NCBI RefSeq assembly: GCF_050908995.1
Contig: NC_135123.1
Coordinates: forward strand, 7,316,001-7,380,000
Direction: 5' to 3'
DNA length: 64,000 bases
Source of the DNA: Andrena cerasifolii
Taxonomy: Eukaryota; Arthropoda; Insecta; Hymenoptera; Andrenidae
Shown here piece after piece: positions 37,771 to 47,871 of the stretch. Within the stretch, counting starts at the first letter, position 1. The number at the start of each line of letters is the position of its first letter. The notes beneath the pieces were generated by a model. That model ran no database searches. It saw nothing but the letters and a program-made list of their open reading frames with translations, and was not told the origin of the DNA. The position numbers and the translations under genes were made by a program.

Positions 37771-38460
37771 ATTTCCGTTCGTAAATTGATTCTTATATTG
37801 CTCCTACGAAATTGTTATATGTGTTAACTCTCCGATGGCTGTGCATGGATTTATTTTGTCAACGCAGACGTCTATTCTTGCTTTAACCATCATCTCAGTA
37901 ACGTATCTACGTCAATGTTTTGACGCGTAGCTGTTTATTACTCCGTGGCGGAATCCGCCTGACTGTGAAAGTGTGAAAACTTGCGTTTGTTTCAAAGTAA
38001 TAATGTGGCGCGGATGCGGGCGAATGCTTCGATACAATGTATAAGTAATTTGCTCGGCACGCGTAGCGCGGACGCTCCGCTGAACTCTGAAACGGGCCTA
38101 ACGTAAACAATTTTTAGCTTAAGCCAATCATCGCGAGTTGAGATGTTTCGAAAAGCTCTTGACAAAAGAAACCCATGCACGGCCATCCGAGAGTTGAAAC
38201 AGTGCGATGAAATAGAAACATCATTTCCGATTTGGTTGTCGCAGGATACGCAAGTTCCATTTAGTTCCAATTAGAAATTCTAATAATAATTATAAAATTA
38301 GTAGTCGGTAGTAATTATTTTATTAATAAACAGTTAGTGTTAGTAAACACTAACACTAGTGCTAGTGTTAGTCAATTCAAACGAATTAGGGTGTATTTTA
38401 GTGTTAAGAGTAATTATAATCCAATAAAAATTAAAAAAAAAACAATTATTATAATGGGTA

Positions 38461-39120
38461 GAAAGAAGTGCGATATTATTACTCGGTGATTTATACGAAA
38501 TTTGGCAACGATGCCTTATGGAAGTAAAAAAAAATACCGAATTTGCAACTGAATTTGTAAATAACATAAAGGGGCGAGAATCCGCAGAATTTGAAAGCGA
38601 AATTGCTTTAGCTGCAATATACAAGGACCCTCGATACAATGTCATTTTAACAGATGCACAAATTCGTGCTGCTAAAGATTGTCTATTAAACACATACACC
38701 AGAATAGAGCAACTATGTATAGAAACGGAAAAAGCATCGAATGAAGACAACAGTTGTATAATTCAGGATACACCTCATATAGTAGAAAAAGCTGAATTTG
38801 AAAGTTTGTTAAAGAATGCAGAAGCAGTCCGTGGACAAACTAAATCCAGAAATAGTACGTCGCACTGTTCGGTTGAAAATAAGTTAGACGACCTCCTGAA
38901 AGAACCGCGATTAAAATCGTCCACTGATATTTTGTCGTACTGGAATAATAAAAATACATCCGAATTATACAAATTAGCAGAAGTACCTTTAGCTGTACCA
39001 CCAACGCAAGTAAGCGTGGAGCGTTTATTTTCAAGAGAACCTCAAATCGAGAATCCAAAAAGTATAAAGACAAAAGTAAAGAAAGCGAAAAAGAAGATTT
39101 TGATAGAATCAGATGAATAA
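38461..39120 (+). pseudogene. hAT-family transposase, C-terminal fragment
   Basis: About 220 codons are open on the plus strand, ending at TAA 39118-39120. GDLYEIW and AAIYKDPRYNVIL match the late RNase-H-like part of hAT transposases. ILSYWNNKNTSELYKLAEVP and PPTQVSVERLFS match the hAT dimerisation domain. After ERLFS the usual last block is missing. A Lys-rich tail (KTKVKKAKKKILIESDE) follows instead, so the end is rearranged or deleted. The BED zinc finger and the first catalytic Asp are absent. The methionine at 38518 is probably not the original start, as the family similarity begins upstream. The uninterrupted frame could mean it is young or retained. Confidence 0.8.
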
Positions 39121-39310
39121 GCAATTATTGTTTGACTCATGTATATCAAATGTTTAATATGTGTTTTCATTTATATTTTTTAGAAATGTTTATTTGTGTT
39201 CATATTTGTATTTAAATAAGTACTTAAATAGATGCGTTACAATTTACCCCGGGACTGGGGCACACTGTAACAAAGGTTCAGATTTGTTTAAGATGAAACT
39301 AGGTGTCTAA

Positions 39311-39720
39311 CAAGGGAACATCCCGACCCCGGAAATTCAAAAAATTCTGTAACTTCGTGAATATGTAGGGAATTACCCCCCGATTACAACGCAATTTTTG
39401 TTTGCCGCCCAAATTCACTCTAAGGGGGTGTAATTGACCCCTGAAAATCCGGTTATTTTCCGATTTTCTGTTATAACTCGTGGAGTGTAAAATAATTTGT
39501 TTACCAAATGATAGATCTAATTAAAAGAAGTAACTTTTGTCTTGAAACTTTTTTTTCTATCTACAAAATCGGAAAACAGCCGAGTTTTCGGTGGTTAATT
39601 TCACCCCTTTCGAGTGAATTTGGGCAGCGAACAAAAATTGCGTTGTAATCAGGAAGAAATCCCTTACATATTCACAAAGTTTCAGAATTTTTTTAATTTC
39701 GGCTTCGGGATCTTCCCTTG
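39311..39720. mobile_element. Foldback MITE with TAA target duplication (Harbinger-like)
   Basis: Inverted arms of about 180 bp have ends CAAGGGAACATCCCGA and TTCCCTTG. TAA lies just outside each end, a 3-bp TWA duplication as in PIF/Harbinger elements. Arms share TTCACTC and CAATTTTTGTT blocks. It is related to 25005-25672 by its ends and layout. It sits inside the TA-flanked element 37145-39851 and is younger than it. Confidence 0.82.
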
Positions 39721-39853
39721 TAAGTGTCCAAGATTAATAGTTCACCACATATGTAAGTAGTAAATCACGCAAATTATTTCCTGATCGAGGAAAAGACTTT
39801 CGACAAAACCCTGTGAAAACTTTTTTTGTTACAATCTGCCCCGGTCTCGCCTA

Positions 39854-40471
39854 CGTCCGAGGTGCATGGCGCGAGGAGTTCGAGTAGGTGCGGCCAGCTT
39901 TCGCTAACCGATCGATCAAACGCTTTGGGGACGTTAGATTGGGAACGGTTCGCGGTTCCGTTCGCTCGAGAGATGTCCCCTAGCAGAAAATCCGGCCGCT
40001 TGCCACGGAGACTCGCGAGGGACGGAGTAGGTACGTCAGCCAGTCCTCAATGAGCTTATCAATCGGCCAGATTTGTTTGTTACAATTTCATAACCGTTGC
40101 ATCACCAGGTTCGCGGCAATATCGCGATCATGCCGAGCGCAAGGTCAGCCGAAGATCACGCGATTACGAGTCGTTGAATCCCTCCCGGGTGTGAACCGCG
40201 CCGGTGACTTTGAAATCTCCAAAGATACGCGACCTTGGCATCGTTTTCGCCCGCTATCGGTCGAGACGGCCGCTTCGAGCCAAACAACTTTCGCAAAGGA
40301 CGTTTTTTGCAAGTTCAAGAGTAGCGCGATTAGACCGGCGCGGTTCCCGCCGCAATTTTCGATGGGAGTTGCGAATAGAGCTAGACGGTTGGAATAGTCG
40401 AGCGAGGCTCGAGCGAGGCAACGCTACCGGCAACAGGCGCATCCTCTGATATAAGAGGCAGGCGGTGCGGC
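39854..40471. other. GC-rich spacer, nothing recognised
   Basis: No gene or repeat could be supported between the 2.7-kb element and module copy B. Confidence 0.4.
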
Positions 40472-40736
40472 TAGTTGCATAATCGCATTCTCGTTGCTCG
40501 ACACGGAGAGCACGTAGGTGGTTAAAGGCAGAGCGCGTCCAAGTGCGCTCGCACGGGGGGGAACGATGGGCGAGATAAGCGGGGAACAAGAGGAAGGCCG
40601 TTGTCCCGGCGGGAGAAGAAGAGCGAGGAGCCGCGTGGAGCACGGCACACGGCACAGGATGTTTCGAAGGGGAGAAAGGCAGGGGTTCGGGTTAGTAGCA
40701 TTGGATCGGTGACCGGATGGCCTTGTAAATATGCGC
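40472..40736 (+). repeat. Structured module, copy B
   Basis: Starts TAGTTGCATAATCG (40472-40485). About 217 bp later comes GGGTTAGTAG and the hairpin CATTG-gat-CGGTG (40699-40711), then CCGGATGGCCTTGTAAATATG. The spacing equals that of copy C. Like copy A it contains CACGTAGGYGGTTA in its first half. It is purine-rich and has no coding signal. Confidence 0.55.
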
Positions 40737-41026
40737 CAGGGGCGAGCCCGGCCCGATGCAAGCGGTCGGCCGATATTTCTGGACGGTTGCCGAGAGTTAG
40801 TTCCAGTTAGACGGCGCGCAACAACTCCAGCCACCCAACCATTAAATGCCCCTTCGCCTCGCGAGGCACGATTAACGTCACTTCAATTCCAAGTAATCTA
40901 GGCCCGAGCAACTCCGGCGTCTAGATCGCAGACTCTAGATCCCGCTGCACAGAAGCGACAGAGTGCTGGAGCGTTCATCCCCCACTCGGAAGCCAGCTCT
41001 TAAGCTAGAGCTAACCCGGTTGCATA

Positions 41027-41299
41027 ATCGCGTAACAGGGCGTCGCGGGTGCAAGAGTCGTGGCGCAAGAACGATAAACAGGAAGGGCAATAAAAAAGAT
41101 TGGTGCGCGGCGCGAGTAAAAAGGTTGATGGCTGTCGGGAGGGGACGGGGGAGAGCGGAACGGCAGCAGAATGCCGTTTCTCATTCTGTTGACGAAGAGC
41201 CGAGGGGCGGTGTCGAGGGGACGAGGCAGCGGACGCCGGACGAGGTTAGTACCACTGCACTGGAGCGGTGGCCGGCTGACCTTGTATTTGCGAGCCTGG
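41027..41299 (+). repeat. Structured module, copy C
   Basis: Starts GGTTGCATAATCG (about 41027). It reaches GAGGTTAGTACC and the hairpin CCACTGC-actgga-GCGGTGG (41252-41271), then CCGGCTGACCTTGTATTTGC. Six of seven stem pairs are Watson-Crick and one is G-U, and the stem bases differ from copies A and B at paired positions. Confidence 0.55.
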
Positions 41300-42027
41300 A
41301 ATAAGTCTGGAGCGACGCCGGCGGCTCGCTGTCCCGTCCCGACCACCTCCTTTTCATCCTCTCGTCTTGTTCGCCGTCGCCATCATCTTCGTCTTCTTCT
41401 TCGCGCTCGTCGTGGCCGTTGAACAACATCGGCGTCGCGTCGCCGAAGGTCCGTCCGCGGGCATGAACCGCCGCGGCATATTTATAAATACGCGCTATAA
41501 GCTGCAAACGCGCGAGCGAGCGGAGCCCGCCCTTCTCTCTTCGCTGCGACTGCTCCCCGGTACGGGTGCTCTTCTCGGTAACATTTCGCCCCGGGGAAGA
41601 TTCGTCGAAGAGAGACGTTAGGAGGCTCGTGGCCACTCGCTCGCTACTCGCTACCAACCGCGAGCACCAAGGGGTTGGTAGGGCGAGGAGGGTGGGGTGG
41701 CAGAGAGGCCGAAACGCGCGACCGTAGAGGAGAGAACGACCGAGGTTACAGGCCCCGGTTCAAAGCTCGCCGAGAAGGACGGGTCTCTCTCTCGGTTCGT
41801 GGTAAATCTCGACGGCCAGTGGCTCGAGACACAGGGCCCCAACCTTTTCCGCTGCTTCGACCGGCCACGAAAAAAATTCACCACAGTGGAATGCCTCCGT
41901 CACCCCGCCGAGCCCCCTTCGGCCATTTAAACGTATACATCGTGCGGTCCCACGCGCCCGGACAATTAAATTTATTCGCGACGGGGATGCTGCTTCGAGG
42001 GCTGCGGAATTGGACCGCGCGCGGCTG
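41300..42027. other. GC-rich spacer, nothing recognised
   Basis: Overlapping frames of up to 158 residues on both strands lack domains. No repeat was seen. Confidence 0.4.
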
Positions 42028-42772
42028 TAACGTACTGACCCTTTCTTATCGTTTTTCTCCGACTTTCTCCGTAAATATGATGCACAGTAATTACCCAAAT
42101 GCTGCGTAAATGTAAATACTCCGTCATCCCTGCTACCCATCGCTATCTCAGCCAATGCGTCACCTATCCAAAATCCTGCAATTCTGCCCTATATTAATGT
42201 ATCCTCAGGTTGACGGAGAGAATTTTCCGAAATATTAAGTTAAAACAACATGGCAGCTATTTAAAGTTGAAATCCTGATTTTTTCCTGGAAAAATTTCGC
42301 GAAAAAATCAGGATTTCAACTTTAAATAGCCGCCATTTTGTTTTAACTTAATATTTCGGAAAATTCTCTCCGTCAACCTGAGGATACATTAATATACTAA
42401 CGAAATCTTTTTTGTTTTTTGATTTTAGACAATCTGGTTCCGAATGGCAGTGCTCACCGCAAAACCAAATTTTTAAAAATGCTTCTTGGATGTCGCATGT
42501 TATTTTATTATAAACGTAAATATTTTTCCACGAAAAAATTACCAAATATTCTTTAAATGTTGCTCTTTTAAGCGCAAAAAGTTCTGTAAAAATATACGCT
42601 TTCGCTTCTTCAAAAAAAATTCACAAATGTTCGCCTCTTTTCGACCGCCAGACTAGGCATAACCCCTTAAAACAGTTGAATCTCCAATATTCTTACTTTA
42701 AATTGAATAAATATCTTTGTAAGTATTATTCGTAAAAACGACAGTTTAAATGATCCTTGTGTCCATTACACG
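42028..42772 (-). mobile_element. LTR fragment interrupted by two other elements
   Basis: Positions 42028-42190 and about 42662-42772 match the reverse complement of parts of the solo LTR at 53816-55335 (blocks near 54290-54112 and 54012-53905). The LTR tips and about 100 bp of middle are missing. Between the two parts lie a perfect hairpin (42191-42395) and AT-rich sequence that ends at 42661 with an inverted AGGGGTTATGCCTA. This is the terminal motif of the 20203-21090 transposon family and it abuts a TA of the LTR. Confidence 0.75.
42191..42395. repeat. Near-perfect 205-bp hairpin (MITE-like)
   Basis: Arms of about 94 bp, beginning ATATTAATGTATCCTCAGG and ending with its complement, are separated by a spacer of about 18 bp. 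Only a couple of positions differ by eye (for example CATGGCAGC against GCCGCCATT). TA steps at the tips suit a TA-target MITE. Such low divergence means it is recent or is kept alike by gene conversion between arms. Confidence 0.85.
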
Positions 42773-44387
42773 GCTACCGGCCGCCATATCTGCCCCTCGG
42801 GCCCGGAATCTCTTTCCTCAACCCCTACTGTTTCTAGGATCACCCCCCGGTGGTCTATGCTTCATCCACCCACCGCGCACTGGCGCACTGCCGCGCGAAT
42901 CGTAGCTTAACGAAGCTGATATCACTGTTGTTGTTCTCACCAGCGGACAACGGGTTCTTTGATTCGGAAATCTTTTTCTCGGCGGAATAATAACGCGTAG
43001 AACGTCTTCGAACGGCCAAAGGCGTAAGACCAGACATAATCCTGTATTTTTCTGCGCCGCGCCGGTGATGGATCGGCCAATGGAGGCAAAGGCGGGCCTC
43101 TTGCAAAGCGTACGGACGGTAGCTCCTCGTTAAACGAATTACGACTTGCTTCGAACGGCGCGTAATCCTCCCGCGGCGCTGTTTTCCCCGCGGCGCGCGA
43201 TTGTTTTTCTCGCGCGGCGTCTGCCTTCCGCGTTGGAATCAGTTAAGCCGGGCGATAAGGAGGCGCGACGCGAAATTATCGAGCGTCAGCGTTGCACCCA
43301 CTAATGCAACGAGCGTTTCTCTGAAAAAGGTCGTCGATAACGTTACCGGGAACCGTATCAGCGCCAGCAACCATGTTTTCAGCCGTTATCTCGGGATTAT
43401 TCGTTGCATTAATTGAGCGCGGCCGATGCCATAAGGCCGCTTTCTAAAATTACGCGCCGGCTGGACTGGCGCAAGATTGATTGCGCTTTTGTCGCGCGAA
43501 AAACAGTCGCGGGTTCATCGTACCGCCGTTCCCGGCCGCTTAAAACGCACGTAAACCCCCGCCCGATACGGCGTGTCGCGCTCTTGCTTATTTAACGCCG
43601 ATTAGCAGCCATTCGACGGGACCCACGGAATTCTTTATCTCCGGCGAGCGCGTCCGCGGAGGCTTTTCGAGCCACGTAACTCACCGACGATAAACACCGT
43701 CCCGAACAAGGACAAGCTCGGAAGACCAACCAAGACAAATATTTTTCGCGAGCGATGCAGCAACACGTGGACACCAAGTGTCTCGCTATCTCCCGCTCGC
43801 CATTTTCACACACCACTTTCCCTGACACCCATGCGGGCGCTGGCAACGGTTCGCGGGCGGCTCTGTTCTTAATTACCTCTATCGAGAAAGATGGGCGTAA
43901 GTAACAGAAGTAAACAGAAGGCACCGTTGCGTTCGATATTGCGGCGCGTTGCGAGCGTCCGAGCGCGGAGCAACGGCCGCACGGAGGTTGCCTTTATTAG
44001 AGCGTTCGTGGCTGTCTGTGCTTAATTGAGCCAGCCCAGGGGGGACCATCGCGCGTCCACTGATAACCACCAGTGGCGGAAAACAATTAGCCGCTCGATG
44101 GAATCGAATCAGACACCGAAGGAGCGGCGGATGAACTCGAAAAAGCCGATCGTGATCGCGATTAATTGGCCAGCGATTGCGTAACCGTCTGGCGGCGCGG
44201 TTTATTGTGACGGGATTCGCGGAGATCGACCAGCCGATGGAACCACGGTGGGTGCACACGCGATACGTTCGCCTGATCATCTTGTTTCCTCGATTTGTCG
44301 GAGGCACGATTGCCTCGCACCAGGAAAACGTAGCGGTCCGATCGATCCACGCGTCCGTCTTCTTTTTACCTTTTAGGTATTTCGGGG
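42773..44387. other. Unique-looking DNA, no gene recognised
   Basis: Short overlapping frames are present without domains (for example 43879-44307 minus). Nothing else was seen. Confidence 0.4.
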
Positions 44388-44389
44388 TA

Positions 44390-45339
44390 GGGGAGACCGG
44401 GGGTAGTTGGCTAACGAGGTTAGTTGACTAGTTCCCTTTAATTGTTATATTATGTTATAAATTGCGCTGCGATTCGCGATATCGAAGCATACGAATCACC
44501 AGCTTGCCATTTAATGCGTCACCGTGACAAAAACTTGCGTGTTCTATCAGTGAGCATGAACAATCTAAAAAGGTCGGCGGGAAGTAAATATTTCTGTTTC
44601 GAGTATTTATGAATTTTTTGTCCACTAAGTATCGCTCGATGTTTTTTCATGAATATTTTGTGGAAACCTGATACGTTCATTATAATTTAGGGTACTTTAT
44701 TTTATCCGGTGCGTGGAGGTTTTCTACGTACGACCCTTAACATGTTGACAGTGTCGGACGGGGTTACTTGACCAAGCATAGGAATACCACTAAAAATTGC
44801 ATTTTTTATCCTTGAAATGCAGTTGAGACAAAGAGTTTAGCTGCTCAAATCCACTTTCCACACCACAAATCCTTCCACTCACCCCTACTAGTTTCACACT
44901 CTATCCTCTCTTCAAACTCTCAGGCCGTGCAAACAGACCGCAACAAACAAGTAGAAAATAATTACAGTATCTAACACCATGATACTTGATAAAAAAAAAT
45001 AACAGTGTGAAGGAGTGAAGAAAGAAATTTATTGGTCGTAGGATATATATATACGCCTTTCGTATATATTGATGGAACTGAAAAGTAAATGTCAAGTCAA
45101 CTAACCCCGTCATATTTGTCAACTAACCCCACAGCCGGGGTTTGTTGACTTATTCGTCTCGCTACTCTAAATATAATAAAAATTACGACCCAGACTCAAT
45201 TAAAACAATTTTAAAAATTAAACCTGTATACCTAATGAAATTTGCAAACTTTTGCTGTGGAACAAGTTAACAAAATACCAATAGTCTATTTATAAAAATT
45301 AGAAATGTTAAGAATTAGTCAACTAGCCCCGGTCTCCCC
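44390..45339. mobile_element. TA-flanked GGGGAGACCGGGG element, 950 bp
   Basis: TA flanks both ends (44388-44389, 45340-45341). Inverted ends read GGGGAGACCGGGGSTAGTTG. The motif GGGGTTAGTTGAC is iterated in both orientations: near the left end (about 44416), at 44760, reversed at 45096-45108 and 45118-45130, forward at 45136-45149, and at the right end. There is no transposase frame. TA sites suggest a Tc1/mariner-type source, and the iterated motifs suggest several transposase binding sites. Confidence 0.85.
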
Positions 45340-45341
45340 TA

Positions 45342-46310
45342 CCATTTTTCACGGCATCCCCTGGCCTTCGTTAAGCAAACGTATCGGTTAGAAAAGCTGA
45401 GGTGCGATTTAACTGGAGCTTCGCCAAATACATCGGTGAGTTATGCAGCGGCGAATGCAACCATCGGATGACGACCCTTCGCGATATCCGAGGGGTCGTC
45501 CGCGGGAAGATCCAACTGTGTTGCTCGGCGAAAGCGGATTAATTTTCGCGGCGATTGTCGCGCTCGTCGCATCGCGTAGATACGAGAGGTCGATATCGCC
45601 GTCGCGACAACGAACGATGCACTTTGGCGAAACGTTCGGACGGCATTCCCCGAAAGTGAGATCACCGGGTACCAAAGGCTGGCCTGGTGTCTTTCAGGGG
45701 TTCGCGATGATGCCTCTAGGCCTGCGAGCCCTGGACCCTCGTCACCTAGCGTACCATGGGATCCCCAGCTGACGAGCTTTTGTCTTATCTCCTTCGAACC
45801 GGCTGGAAGGATTAGGTGATCGCAGAGAAGAGGTGCAGATATCTAACCAGCATAGATACCCAATGTCTCTCTTTGAGGCTCCATTACCACAGAGCAATAA
45901 TCGTCACCCTGTACCCTCTCGAGCCACGTACACGCATATACAGCAAAATTGCGTTTGAAAGTGCCCGCGAGGGTCCAAAGCTCCCGACACACGATCGGCG
46001 AGCCCCCTCCACCGAATCCGCCAGCGGGCCCGCGGAGCGCGGGCCAACGGCTGCATAGAAACCGGTCGGGGGCCTAAGCAGAGGGCCCAAGGGAGCTTAG
46101 GGGGCCCCGAAACTGCTGGATGATCCGATCCAAGGCAGGGAGCAGGCCAGGTCGTTCCGTAATCGAGAGTCGGCCGCGTCCAGAGCTGCCCACGCCTGCT
46201 CGATAAACGGAGAGGCGACCGTGGGAGGAGATGCTCGGCCGGGCGGAACAGAGAAAGCTGTGGCAGCTGGTCTCGGGACCAAGTGAGACGGGCAGAGACG
46301 GACGGAGGCC

Positions 46311-46366
<56 letters not shown>

Positions 46367-47312
46367 AATAGAGAGGAAAGGAGCGAAGGGGGGAAGGAAG
46401 GGTGAAGAGAGAGAGAAGGATGAGGAGGGAAGGGTCTCGCGCGATAGAGCAAGGTGCAATGCTCGAGCGGCGCTGCACAAACAGCGTCGGGCGTCGCAGT
46501 CCGCACCAGCCAAGGTCACCCGGGTAATGTCCCGATGCCCCCTATGCAGGACAAATTCAGCCACTCGACCGAAAGCGGTGACTAGCCAGGCCCCTGCGCG
46601 GGGCGCGAGCGGCAGGATTCGCTGGTGCACGCGCGAAACGGCGAAACGCCGATCGAGCGACCGCTGCCAGCCGGAGAAAGAGAGGAAGCCGCATCGCCCT
46701 GGCCATCGGAGTTCACAGAAACGGCCGTGTTATGCAACGTCCCGTCGGGAATAATGACGAGACGAACGCCGCGACCGCGCCAGCGTATGGTATATGTATT
46801 CCTTCGCGCCCCGCTAGCTCTATCCTCTTTCTCCATTCCCCTCGGGATCGCCGCGCCCGGCCAATTTAATATTCGTAATAATTGGCCGTGCGAAGTAACG
46901 CCCCGCGGGGGACCAACGGAGCAGAGCGGAACGAAGCGGACTGGCTAGCTTACTCGGCTGGATTTGGAGCGACGGAGGCTGCGCGGGCCGATCGAACACA
47001 GGGAATCAGAGAATGCTCACGGCCTTGGACGTGTTGTTCGGCCGATGGAAGCCGATGGAAGCGATGTTATGCAAGATCGCATCGCGAATGACCCGGCGCG
47101 ACGACGCTGCGCGCCTTTCCGTCCGTTCCTGGAAGCGATTTCGGCAGTCGATTAAGCTAGACTCTGGATGCCCGCCTCCCGTCACGCGCCCAAATCGAAC
47201 CGCAGCTTCGTACGATATTCTTCGGTGATACAGGAGAACGTCGTCTACGAGCCGGGGTTAGCGTAGACAGAGACAAGGGAAGTAACATTAAAGCTTGTCA
47301 CTGTTGCGAAAA
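45342..47312. other. GC-rich DNA with a GA microsatellite, no gene recognised
   Basis: Open frames on both strands around 45.9-46.9 kb are driven by base composition and by the GA repeat. No exon could be supported. Confidence 0.4.
46314..46362. repeat. (GA)n microsatellite, about 24 units
   Basis: An uninterrupted GA dinucleotide run of about 49 bp lies in a longer purine-rich stretch (to about 46440). Read on the minus strand it gives Ser-Leu-rich false frames. Such runs can bind GAGA-type factors in insects. Confidence 0.97.
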
Positions 47313-47846
47313 AGGTGGGATAGTTGATCACAGTTTTGCTTTTTTTATTAAAATAATAATAATGGTTTGCTTTGATTGTATTTAATTATGTAAGTTGTGA
47401 TTCTTAGAGTATTCTCAATATACGTGTTGAGAGCTGAAAACTAATTTTAATGACTGAATTTCAAGATTTTCTGGTAGTGACGTTATGCACATGTATCCCT
47501 CACTGAACCGGAGACTTGATCAGTGAACTTTAAGAGTAAATAACACATTAACTTTCGAAAAATATTTATTATCTTCGTCAGTAACATGAAATAAAGGGAA
47601 TATCATAAAGGAAAGTAATGTAACTAACTTGAAAGAATTACTGAAAAAATAAAACGGAGAATTCAGCTCTGTGACATCAAACAACATAAATGCATTCTTA
47701 AAAGACATTTCACTTAGATATCATCTGATTAAGACGATGATGAAGAAAATATTTTCCTTCTCACTTTCTTTGCTGTATTTTTCTGTTTCAATAGCCGTTC
47801 TATGGTTCTTTCTAGAGGCATTTTCAGCTGTTCAAGTATCCCACCT
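47313..47846. mobile_element. Probable non-autonomous element with iterated ends
   Basis: Left AGGTGGGATAGTTGATCA (47313) is inverted at 47829-47846 (TGTTCAAGTATCCCACCT). A second inverted pair, GAGACTTGATCAGTG (47511) and CACTGATCAAGTATCTC (47852), uses the same core. The common motif is GGGATACTTGATCAGTG. The AT-rich interior differs from the GC-rich surroundings. No TA duplication abuts the tips, so the ends are approximate. The second pair reaches 47868, so the element may extend slightly further right. Confidence 0.5.
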
Positions 47847-47871
47847 GACACACTGATCAAGTATCTCTCAA

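Larger units (their letters stand above)
37145..39851. mobile_element. TA-flanked 2.7-kb element carrying a hAT-like fragment
   Basis: TA flanks both ends (37143-37144 and 39852-39853). Inverted ends read GGSRAGACCGGGGCAGATTG followed by TAAC. The motif CGGGGYARATTGTAACG is iterated: two tandem copies at the left end, a partial one at about 37510, two in opposite orientations at 39238-39271 and one at the right end. Inside lie the palindrome-rich module (37561-37770), a hAT transposase C-terminal frame (38461-39120) and a nested foldback element (39311-39720). A hAT protein inside an element with TA target sites is unexpected, because hAT elements make 8-bp duplications. It may be a captured or nested fragment. 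Confidence 0.75.

Noticed and set aside
36700..41290. 5S rRNA pseudogenes as the identity of modules A-C
   Set aside because: Only the GGTTAGTACC stretch and a loose GGTGACCG match recall 5S rRNA. The rest does not align, so it stays an unproven alternative.
45904..46630. Ser/Leu-rich minus frames up to 200 residues with an apparent hydrophobic segment
   Set aside because: The segment is the reverse reading of the (GA)n microsatellite.
46500..46740. Possible fourth structured module on the minus strand (GTTGCATAAC then ATTACCC-GGTGACCTTGG at similar spacing)
   Set aside because: The hairpin is not preserved and the purine bias is on the wrong strand.
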